Origin: Letharia columbiana
Taxonomy: Eukaryota > Ascomycota > Lecanoromycetes > Lecanorales > Parmeliaceae
DNA: 64,000 nucleotides
NCBI RefSeq assembly: GCF_014066305.1
Contig: NW_023501088.1
Coordinates: forward strand, 52,501-116,500
Reading direction: 5' to 3'
Shown here: in pieces, positions 38,478-49,600 of the stretch
How the letters are laid out: each line of letters begins with the position of its first letter
Numbering within the stretch: position 1 is the stretch's first letter
The notes under the pieces: model-generated
Database searches by the model: none
What the model was told of the DNA's origin: nothing
Seen by the model: the letters and a program-made list of their open reading frames with translations, nothing else
Program-made: the position numbers and the translations under genes

Positions 38478-38628
38478 TGTCAAAATATGAGGTAGAATAC
38501 TTAGTTGTATTGACTATAGAGTTCTATGAAAGAAAAGAGCGACTAGATACGGACACACTAAGGCGTATCACGTGATCATGTCACGTGATCGCCAAGACGC
38601 CAAGAGTCACGTGATCCGAATTCCAACA
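38478..38628 (-). repeat. Copia 5' LTR (RIP-spared copy)
   Basis: 151 bp, TG...CA ended on the plus strand (TGTCAAAATATG ... ATTCCAACA), matching 25309-25459. It keeps three TCACGTGATC palindromes (38568-38577, 38581-38590, 38607-38616), each with the E-box core CACGTG, which may bind bHLH-type regulators. The GC content is normal. Confidence 0.92.
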
Positions 38629-38633
38629 ATTTC
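38629..38633. other. Copia target duplication, right (ATTTC)
   Basis: Second copy of the 5-bp direct repeat flanking the copia LTRs. Confidence 0.85.
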
Positions 38634-41600
38634 TATTATTAAGAAATATATTATTAAGCTTAATAATGATATTAAGAAATAAACTATCTTATTAATTATT
38701 AAATTTAAAAAATCGGCTATAATAGCGATTAACGTTATTTTTTATAAGTGTTATATTATATATAACGTAATTTCTTATTATAAATTATATAAGTATATTT
38801 AGAAGATTCTAAGATTAGTTAAAGATATAGATATAATACTTATTAAGAATTAATTTAATATTATTTATAATAATATTAATCTCGAACTTCGACGTAATAT
38901 TAAAAAATCTAAAAATATTATAACTATAAATTTATTTCTTATAATTCTTAATAATTATAAGTATAAATAATAGGCTTATATTAATAAATATAAAAGAAAT
39001 CTAGATTTAAAAAGTATAACTTCTAAATCTTTCTTTTAAATAAATCGATAATCTTATTCTTACGAAAATAGATTTATAGAATAGTATAATTAATATAATA
39101 ATTTATTTAATTATAAAAATTAATCGAGCTTTATTTAATTAAATCTTTAATTTAATTATTAAATAGAGTATTAATCTTTATATCGATTTAAGCTATAGTC
39201 TTTATATTCTTTTTATTAAAACTCTTAAATTTATTAGCTATAGTAGTCTCGCTATTTAAGTTATTTAAATAGATTAATATAATTAAATTAACGTTTAAAC
39301 GAAAATTAGTTAAGAGTTTCTTTATAATATTTTTAAATTATTAGATTTATAAATAGATTAGATTTTTAATCTTAAAAATAATAATAGTCTTATTCTTTTT
39401 AGCTCGCTTTTAATAATATAAATAAATTATTATATTTTATTAAGTCTTAATATAATCTAGAAAATTACTTTTAACTCTAATAATAGAGGATTTATTAAAT
39501 ATTTAAAAATATTATAAATAAGAACTTTAATAATAAGTATAAGAAGTTTATAGAATTCTATTAGTATTATACTATAAAAGAATATTCTTTAAATAATACT
39601 TTTTAAAAAGCTTTAATTTTTAAATAAGAAGAATTTTATAATAGTAATAACTATAATAATATATAGAATATATATTTTATAAATAAGAAAGTTAATTACG
39701 TATATAGTAAATATAAAGTATACTTTTCTTTAAGAAATAAATTATTTAAGTATTTATAATTAGACTATAAGAAGATTACGAAAATAAAATCCTCTATCGC
39801 TATTATTAATAAGATTCTCGAGTTTAAAATAGAAAATAAAAAAATATTCGATATATTTAAAGCACTTATAGCTAATAATACTTATATAAAAACAATTATT
39901 AAATCTACTATTAAGTTAAGTTATAATATTAAATCTAGATATAACTTTAAAAATTAAAAGTATATTATTATAAAGATTAGATACGCTATAAACTTCGATA
40001 TTAAGAAAAGCGAAGTTTTATCTAACTTCGATTACGAAGTAATTCTAAGAGATTATACTTATTTATAGAAGTATATTTTTAATCTTAAAATTAAAAAGAT
40101 AATATTCTAAATTATATTATAAGAATATAATTATAAAGTATATTATTTCTAATAATTATATTATTTTTCGTAATAAAGATAAATATAGATATATATATAA
40201 AATTCGTTTTATTTATTACCTCTATATTAATCTAATAAAAAAAATTCTTTAAAATAATAATAATTTAACCTAATTTTTAAGATATAAAAAAAAAGTTCTA
40301 TTTAATAAAGAGAGCTTATATTAAACTCTACGCTTTATTCTTATTAATTTATATATATCTATTAAGCTTAAATTAACTATAAAAATAATAAAAATATATT
40401 TAAAATATTCTATTTTTTTAATTAATTTATTACTCTATTTTAAGCTAGATATTAAAAAAAATAATTTATATTAATTTTAAATAATAATTATTAGAAATAT
40501 AATTTATAAAAAATCGCTAGTATTAAGATATTTAGATTATAAATATTATAAAGAATTTAAAATAGCCTTTATAGTTTAATTAGCTTACTCTTAATAATCT
40601 ATTCTTAATATTATTATAATATATTTATAAGATAAATTATAAAGAGCTTAATATTATTTTATTTAAACGCGTTAAATTATAATAATATTAAAAATTTAGC
40701 TTTATAAATTAATAAGATATCTAACTCTCCTTTTTTTAATAACTTTTATATTTCTATTATTTATCTATATATATAATTTTAATAATAATTATAAGAATTA
40801 CTATATAGAATAAATAGTTATTAATAAATTATAATAGAATATCTAAGTATTAAATTATATTTAATATTAAAGATTTTATTATTATTTAAAACTTCGATTT
40901 AATTTAAGTTAATAATATCTTTTTATATAAGCTCTTTAAAAAATATATTAGATTATTTATTAGAGTAATTATAATATAAAACTTTAGAGAATTAAAGCTT
41001 AACTCTATTTTTAAAGTTTTTTATTAAAAATTATCGAAGATAATATAAATCGTTAAATTTTTAGATATTAATATAAGAAAGTATTATATTCTATATATAA
41101 GTTATAAAAAGTATAATAATAAAATTAAAAGAGACTTAAAGAGAGATAGTTAAACCCTTTTATTAAATTATAATTATAATATTTAATTTATATAAGCTAA
41201 TAAATCTACTTTTAAATTAATATATAAATTAAATATTTTAGATATTTTAATTAGCTATTAACGTAGATGATACTTTATTTTAAATAGAGTATCTCGAAGA
41301 TAAAGATAATAAGAAGATAAGAGTTACTAGATATAGTTATTAGATATATTATAAATTAAGTAATATAGATAAATAAGCCCTTTATTAAATTTCTATATTT
41401 TTATTTTATATTTATACTTTATCTATTAGAAATTAGCTAATCTAGCAGAGAAGCAGATTTAAAATATTAGATTTATAAGAATATATAAAGAGCGTAATAC
41501 GACTTTCTAAGATATTTTTTTTTTAAAAAGCTAATTATTATAGTATTAACGTCTTTATATAATTAATAAATTAGACTTATTATCTCTTTAGATATATATA

Positions 41601-42651
41601 TATATAGATATCTTTAGAATATAATTATTATTTTTATAGAGTTATAATATTAAATTATTAATTTTTTATTTTATCTATAAAGTTTATCTATTAGCCTCTA
41701 TTTTATTATTAATTTTATCTCTAATAATTATTTAAAGAATAATAGCGAAGAGTTTATTTAAGATAGTTAGAGTATAAAACTATAAATCTATATAGTCTAT
41801 TTTAAAGAGAGCTTTTCTAAAATAAAATATTAATATTTTAATAGAGATATTTTTAATCTAATTATCTTTAGATATAAAAATATTATCTAGAAATTTATAG
41901 AAAATATAATATATTATTAGATAAGATTAAGAATAAGTAAACTATCTAATTAAAAAATAGTAGATTATAAAATATTATAATTATATAATAATTCTAATAT
42001 AAATTAAAATAGAAGATATTAAGGAAATAAGCTATCTTTTTTTTAGATTCTCTAATATTATAATAATAGTAATTAGATATAATTAATTTATAATTTAATT
42101 ATATAAATAAATATAATAAATAATTATAAGATATTTCTAGCGTATAATAAGTTATTCTTAAATTATTTCTAAAATATCTCTTTTATTCTCACTCTTTTAT
42201 ACTCTCTTTATATTCGCTAATAATACTCTTTTATATAATAATATTTTTATATTTTACTAATAACTATCTAGCGTTTTTACACTTTTAACTTTTATATTAT
42301 TTATTATTATATTTAAATTAATATTTCTTTTAAATTAATAATAATTAGAGATAATTAATTATTATAATCTATATCTATAATAATAAATATTAATATATTA
42401 ATAAACTTATATATAAATATTCTTTATTTTAGATTATATAATAGCGATAAATTAATTATAATAAAAATATAAAGAATATAAGTAATTTTTATAATTCTAT
42501 AGATTAGATAATTTATAAGTCTAATTTATAGATATAATAGAAATATTTATATAATATTAAATAACTTATAAATCTAATTTATAAAAATATTAAAAATATT
42601 TATATAATATAATAATCTAATCTAAATAGCTAATCTTATATTATAAATTTA
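38634..42651. mobile_element. Repeat B copy 1, left part
   Basis: RIPed repeat. The segment from about 41930 to 42651 matches the end of the window (63310-64000) in inverted orientation; further left cannot be tested because copy 2 runs off the window. A minus/plus scan shows one cysteine-rich decayed patch near 38735-38800 (YKCYIIYNVISYYKLYKY) that could have been a zinc finger. Otherwise no domain. Whether 23247-25303 belongs to the same repeat is unknown. Confidence 0.6.
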
Positions 42652-45003
42652 CAAGTAAAGGCCTATGAATTAAATTTATAAAGTTGGATTTTTCTAAGTT
42701 AAATCGAACTCTAATCGCTTGCTATGCGTTTTTAACCTATATATAGATATATATGTACGGAGAGAGGCGCGCTAAGGCCTAATTAGGAAGGTATATCGAG
42801 TGTGAAAGAATTAATTCGTAATAATTGCCTACAAAAAATAGAGAAAGGCCATATTCTTATGATAAGAAGTATCGAAATATCGGAAAGAAATGGAGATAAT
42901 ATGTTAATTAGTGATATGAATCCCACATTATCTTCTATCGCAGTGAAATCTTTCGAATAATAAAATAGCTGTTAGAGTAAGATATCGGACGATTTCAATT
43001 CGTCTAAATATGCATCGTTCCGGAGTAATAATTTAATATAGAACCGTAGAGAGTATATAAGGTGGGATCTTAAAGAGCTAAGCCGTATTCTTAACGATAG
43101 TAGTCTTATTACCGCTTAGTTTCTCCGTAGTATTCTCCGTATTTATCTATTATAGTTTCTCCTCTTACTTCTTAATATAGTAAGAATAATAAGTCAAGTT
43201 ATAGTAATATTCTTCGCTTACTAAGTAATAATTTAATATAGAATCGTAAAGAGTATATAATATAGGATTTTAAAGAGCTAAGCCGTGTTCTTAATACTAA
43301 GAATCTTATTACCGCTTAGTTTCTCCGTAGTATTCTCTATAGTATTCTCCGTAATATTCTCCGTATTTATCTATTATAGTTTCTTCTCTTATTTTTTAAT
43401 ATAGTAGGGATAATAAGCTAAGTTATAGTAGTATTCTCCGCTTATTAAATAATAATTTAATATAAAATCGTACTTAATACTAAGGGCCTTATTATCGCTT
43501 AATTTTCTTCGTAATATTCTTCGTATTCGCTCTACTATAGTAACTTCTCTTATATTAGCTAAGTAGATTAATATAAGATCGTGAGAGAGTAGGCCTATTA
43601 TATTACTGTACTGCTAATGACTTCTCCGTAATATTCTCCGCATTTACCTACTATAGTAGTTCCTTCTCTTACTAAGTATCGGGTTGATATAAGACCGTAA
43701 AGAGTAGGCCTATTATATTACTGCTGCTGATGACTGTCTCCGCAATATTCTCCGTAGTGTTCTCCGCATTCGCCTATTATAGATCCTTCTCTTGCTCCTC
43801 AATGTAGTGGGGATGATAGGCCAAGTTGCAGTGAGTGTTCTCCGCTTGCTAAGTGATGATTTGATATAGAACCGTGGAGAGCATATGACGTGGGATCTTG
43901 GAGAGCTGAGCCGTGTTCTTGGTGCTGGGGGCCTTGTTGCCGCTTGGTTTCTCCGCAGTGTTCTCCGGCATTTGCCTGTTGTAGTTCCTCCTCTTACTCT
44001 TAATGTAAGGGGATGACAGGCAAGTTGTAGTGGTGTTCTCCGCTTGCTAAGTAATAATTTGATGTGGAAAATCGTGGATAGACTGAATATAACGTGGGAT
44101 CTTGGAGAGCTGAGCCGTGTTCTTGACGATGGTGGCCTTGTTGCCGCTTGATTTCTCCGCAGTATTCTCCGCATTTGCCTATTTTTTGTTCCTTCTCTTA
44201 CTCCTATAAGTAAAAATAATAGACTAAGTTATAGTGATATTCTTCGCTTACTAAGGTAATAATTTAATATAAAATCGTAGAGAGTATATGACGTTCGAAC
44301 GCGTTTAATATAATTATAATATTTGAATATTAGTTTAATTCACCTATCGCTACTTTAGAGAGGAGTATATAAAGGAGAACGTATCCGTTAGGGCTCTTTT
44401 TAAGGGTCTTTCCAACGCGTTTATAAGCAGTAGTAGATAGCTATTAAACTCACTTACGGCCTCGATTATCTAGTAGTGAGTAGCAAAATTACTTAGAAGA
44501 TAGTCTAATAGCGTTAGTAAGGGGCTCTAATTAGGCGAGGGGTATCGAAGACGATTATATTTATATTAATGAAATTAGTAGAATTAGTAGAATTAATAGA
44601 ATTAATAGAATAATAAAAGAAGAATAATTACATAAATAGATGAAAGGATTATTATTTGATCCTCGAACGCGTCTAGGTGTAACTATCATAACTATTATAT
44701 TTAAATATCTATTTAATTCACTAATAGTAGACTAAACTTTATAATTTTTACAGCGTTAGAAAGTGTAAAGCGAGCTCTATAATTTGAGGAATTATAAAGT
44801 AACTATATATATCGCAAGCTGAGTACTTTAAAGTATAAAACTTCTATCATATAAATTTTTAATAAGGGAGACGCGGGAGGAGGCTATCGGGCTAAATTAG
44901 CCGGTCTAATTAAAGAGCGTAGCGAACTCGAATTAATAATTGACTGCACATATAAATTCAAGGTTTTCAAGCTCAGCCCTATCTTATTCTATTATATATA
45001 CTA
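42652..45003. mobile_element. Long c-family element c3 with 200-bp array
   Basis: A 2352-bp element with the family ends (CAAGTAAAGGCCTATGAATT; ...CAAGGTTTTCAAGCTCAGCC then CTATTATATATACTA). It has a head shared with c4 (about 42790-43020), a tandem array (43025-44290), a 3' part with a 9-bp GAATTAGTA microsatellite (44577-44622), and the common right end. The first half of the array is RIPed, the middle (43700-44180) is nearly intact. Repeat B copy 2 has the corresponding site without the element, at about 63283-63302. No transposase is encoded, so it would be moved in trans. Confidence 0.75.
43025..44290. repeat. ~200-bp tandem array in c3
   Basis: About six to seven units, some truncated. 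Each has the order: ACCGTGGAGAGCATATGACG, TGGGATCTTGGAGAGCTGAG, GCCTTGTTGCCGCTTGGTTT, CTCCGCAGTGTT sub-repeats, then CAAGTTG..GTGTTCTCCGCTTGCTAAGT. The 12-bp CTCCGCAGTGTT motif is itself repeated one to three times per unit. A 153-codon open frame on the minus strand (43713-44174) is Arg/Ser/Thr-rich and follows the repeat; it is a by-product of the array's base composition. Confidence 0.85.
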
Positions 45004-46080
45004 ATTAGCTTTTCTTCTCTTTTCTACTTATTTAAAAGTAGATATATTTTTTTATATTATTAACGAGAATTAAATTAACGAATTATTTTCTAAATTAGCT
45101 TTTTCTCTAGTATATCGTCTATCTAATAATATCACATTTCTATTATATATTCCTTTTTATCCCTTTATTCTTAGCGCGTCTTTATTTAAAGCTTAAAGAA
45201 TCTTTTAATATATAATAAATTAATATTATAAATAAAAGAGATATATTAATTATAACGCGATTAGATTATAAATAAAATTTTATCTAATATAGATAATATA
45301 ATATAATTAAGATATATAATTTATTTATACTTTTATTATATATACTTTAATATCGCTAATTACTTAATCTAGTAGATATAAAAAATATATAAATATTATT
45401 AGATATATATCGCTTTTTAACTTTAGTATATTACTCTATAAATATTTTATTAATAAAAGATTACTAATTAACTTACGATAGTTAAAGATTAGATAAATAT
45501 TATAAAACGAATAAAGGAATAGAATAGATAAGACTAGAGGGATATAGAGAGGGTAACTACTTTTATCTATATAATATATTTTATAAATAATAATAATTAT
45601 TAATATAAGATATATATATAAATTAATATCGATTAGATCTAGTTTATTATATGAAATAAAAGTAATACTTAGTTAAAATAATTTGATATCTATAAGAATA
45701 GAATTAAAAGATCTCTAATAGATCTCTAATAGATCTTCGATAGATTTCTAATAGATCTTCAATAGATCTTTAATAGATTTTTGAGTGCTATACGATAAAT
45801 CGATAACTATTATTTAGATATAGGGTTATATAAATTATAGAGTCAAATAAAACGAAGAGTTATTCAAGACGAATTATTTATTTTAATAGAAGGTTTATAA
45901 AAATAACTAATTCGACTCTCTAATCGTAGGGATATATATTATATAAAACAGTGTGTTAATTAGTCGAGGAAATGCCTATTGTGACTGGATAGTGGGGACG
46001 ATCGATATCAAAAACCAGTTATCTACGCTATATACACTATCTATAGATATATCGTCTTTCGTACTATCGGCCCCTATAAG
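45004..46080. mobile_element. Repeat B copy 1, right terminus
   Basis: Matches 62201-63283 in inverted orientation. It includes a 12-14-bp subterminal tandem repeat (45710-45790), a less RIPed terminal block (45950-46080) with CAGTGTGTTAATTAGTCGAGG, and the end ATCGGCCCCTATAAG. The inverted copy begins TTATAGAGGCCGATAG at 62201. No coding sequence was seen in this 1.1 kb; it looks like a non-coding subterminal region of a DNA transposon. Confidence 0.7.
45710..45790. repeat. Subterminal tandem repeat, AGATCTCTAAT type
   Basis: Six or so units of TAGATCTCTAA / TAGATCTTCAA / TAGATTTCTAA. The inverted copy is at 62505-62575 (CTATTAAAGAT units). Subterminal short repeats of this kind often serve as transposase binding sites; that role is inferred. 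Confidence 0.85.
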
Positions 46081-46660
46081 GTATCTATAAAAGATTATAA
46101 TAATTAAAGAATTTCTCTTAGCCTAATATACTCCGCTCTTATATCTTTTAACTTCTTAAATTATAATTTAAGTATTAAATATAAAGAAGAAGAAAGTACT
46201 TCTTTATTTATTAATTAATAAATAATTTTATAGAAGAAAGTAAATAATAGCGGAGAGATCTCGAATAAAGAAATATAAGATAAAGAGTATCTCGATAGAG
46301 ATAGAGATAGCGATAGAGATAAAGAAGAACGTTACTTATTTTTAGTCTTACTCTTATTATTAAACTCGAGATCTTCGAGATATTAGAGTAATATAAGAGG
46401 TTATAAATCTTAAGATATATAAAATATCTTATTAGATAATTATTATATAATTAGAATTAATAGTATATATAATAGAAATATACTATAAATAAGTTCTTAT
46501 TATTATTATTACCGCTCTATTTATACTTTTTATTATATTCTTTATTATCCTTACTTAGATTTATATCGCTCTCCGCTTTTTTAGAATAATATAACTTGCC
46601 CTTCTTTATATTATCTATAAATATATTCTCGCTAAAGTCTTTAATTAACTCTATAATCTT
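46081..46660. other. RIPed spacer between repeats B and A
   Basis: About 580 bp between the ends of repeat B copy 1 and repeat A copy 2. It contains a GATAGA-rich low-complexity run near 46296-46325. No second copy is seen in the window and no gene. If unique, its RIP could be leakage from neighbours. Confidence 0.5.
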
Positions 46661-49600
46661 CCACACTCACATAGTCGAGAAATATACCTTATTGACTTGA
46701 CACCCACTTTTCGAATTTCTATTAATATATTATATATGCCACGTCTATATCAAATATATATCTAGCTTAGAATATTATTAATAATTTAATTTTTAGAATA
46801 GATAGCTATAAGGGACCTAAAGTATCTTATAGAATTATTTTATTAACTATAAATTAATAGATCATTAATGGATCGTTAATAGAGAAAAATAATACTTATC
46901 GAAATAGCGTATTTATAATTATAATATCGATGAATATAGGCGGCGAAAAGCGTAAATCGATATTATATAATGCGTATATAATATAGTTAACTTAGATATT
47001 CGCTATTATAAATAGCGTTTAAGCTAAAAAGTAGCTTAAACGATAATAACGAGATATTATAATTTTTCTAGATCTTAAATAAGATTAGAAAGTATAAATA
47101 TATTAATAATATAGGACTTATAGATATAAGAATAAAATTCTATTAATAGAATACTTATCTATTAAGTTTAGCGATAAAGATATATTAATTATTCTCTATA
47201 TATTAAACCTTCTTTAATTCTTCTTTATATCTAAAAATATTAGAGAATAGATTTTTAAGTTTTTCTTTTTTAGATAGCTATATTAGCTATTATAATTATT
47301 ATTTAACCCCTTATCGTAGTTAATATAGAGTATCTATTTCGTAATTCTAATAGTATTACTTTATTTTAAAAAGATTATATAAACGATATAATCTAATTCT
47401 AAAGACGTTTTTAAAGTTTAATTAAGAATCTCGTCTATAATATAATTAGCTTTATCTCTAATATATTTAAAATATTAATATTAATTAATTTATAACTTAT
47501 CTAAATATTATTATACTTACTCTTTATTAAAGTTTATTACTTTACCCTCTCTCTTTTTAACTTTATAATCTTATTTCTTAATATTAATATTTATATCTTC
47601 TTCTTATATAAGATAAACTTAATCTTATATACTCTATTCTAAATAATATTATTAGACTTCGTATTATTTTAAGCGAGGATTAAGGCGTAAAGCGAAGAGG
47701 TAGTATTCTTCGAGAAATTAAAGTTATTACTATATTATAAATTAATTACTTAATCTTATAATTTCGAAGAGTTAGAAATAGTAGATAGATAAATAAATAT
47801 ACTATTAATAAATATATCGATTATTATAATATTTATATTTTTAAAAAAGCGCTTTATAGTATAGCTAGTTAGTTTATTAGATAAGTAATAAAGCTTATTA
47901 ATATTAGCGCTAAAATCTAAAATAAAAAATATTATTTTAAATTAATATATATAATATTTAATATATTATATTACTTATTATTTAATTAATATAAAAATAA
48001 TATAAGATTTATAGAGTTTAAGTAGTCTACGTAATATAGAGTTAAAATTAAAAACGATTAGAAAGTTATAAGACTTTAAATCTTATTTTATTAATTTAGA
48101 TTTTTACGTAGTAGAGTAGAATTTAAAGAAAATTATAATAGTATATAATAAAACGAAGTAAATAAATAACTTATCTTATCGCTATTATCTTATATAAAGT
48201 CTATATATTTCTATTTATACTTAATATTATTTAATAATTATCCTCTAGAATTTAAGATTAATCTTATTAATATTTTATAATAAATCTTAATTTTATTTAT
48301 TCTATAGCGGAGATATAGCTAAAATATTAAAGTAATTATATATATAAGAAATATTATAACTCTTCGAGAAAGTCTAAGAAAATACTCTTTCTTTATTATC
48401 TTACTATTATAAATTACTCGATATATATATATTAAATAAATATCTTAAAAGTATAAAAGTTATTTTAATATTATATTCTACTTAAATTATAAAATATAAT
48501 TTATTTATTATATTTCGAGATATTATTATCGTAAAAATAGATATTAATTTTAATTCTCTATTTATTATAAACTCTTAAATAGCTTAATAGATTATATTTC
48601 TCTAAAGATATAATATATATAAAGTAGAGATAGATAGTAAATTATAAGCTTAAATAGATAAGTATATATAGAGATAATAAAATATAGATCTTAGATAATA
48701 ATAGATACTTAGCGTATAATCTACTTTCCTTTAATAAAGATATTATTAGACTTTTTAATATATCGAAGAGATAGTGATAACGTTCTTTTAAAGTAATAGT
48801 CTAGATTATTATTCGAGAAGTCTAATTTATTCTTTACTTTATTATTATATTATTATTTACTCTCTAATATAATAAGATTCTTATTTTAATAATTATTATA
48901 CTTTCGATAAAAGAGTTTATCTTATTTATTTAAAGAAGTAGATTATAATAAGAATAAGAAGATTTAATATATTTATTTTTATTTTAAAGTTAATTTATAT
49001 ATAGCTTAACTCTAATATTAAAGATTAATTAGATATTTTATAAAAAGATTAATATTAAAGTATTAAAAATAAGTATTTAGACTTAATCTACTTTTAAAGT
49101 AAAAGTATTACTCTTTATTTATTTTATCTAACTTAGATATATTAATAATATTATTAAAAAAGTTAAAAACCTAGATAAAAGAATTAGGCAAGTATTTATT
49201 TACGAATTAATATATTAAAGTCTTAGATTTTATAATAGTAGCTAAAGGCGTCTATTATATTCTTTTTTAAAAAGTCTATAATCTTTATCTATATATAAAA
49301 ATTAGTTAACGAATAAATTATAAAAATAATATTAAGATAAATTATATTTATAATTATATTCGAAATAAATTAAGTTTTTTAATTTATACTATTTTAATTA
49401 AGGCGATACTTACTCTTAATTTATTTTTAATTATATTACTTAATATTATCTTTTTAAATAAATCTAATAATATATATAATCTTATTTAAATTAAAATATA
49501 TAAGATATATAATTTAATAGTTATATAAAAGTTTATTAAATTTAATTTAAATATTATTAATAAAGTGTAATAAGCTATTAATCTTAGATATAAATAATAT

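Larger units (their letters stand above)
25309..38628 (-). mobile_element. Ty1/copia retrotransposon, split by a LINE
   Basis: Complete LTR-to-LTR element on the minus strand: 5' LTR at right (38478-38628), primer site at 38452-38477, gag with zinc knuckle, protease/integrase, reverse transcriptase, RNase H, polypurine tract at 25460-25470 and 3' LTR at left (25309-25459). The order PR-INT-RT-RH is diagnostic of Ty1/copia. ATTTC target duplications flank it. Removing LINE L2 and one copy of its duplication leaves about 7.05 kb with 151-bp LTRs. The coding region is RIPed and full of stops. Reading on both sides of the LINE gives consecutive parts of one polyprotein, confirming that the LINE interrupted a pre-existing copia. 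Confidence 0.92.

Noticed and set aside
46800..46830. TATAAGGGACC in repeat A as the terminal motif of repeat B
   Set aside because: Weak similarity only, and it lies about 150 bp inside the end of repeat A defined by the A1/A2 match.
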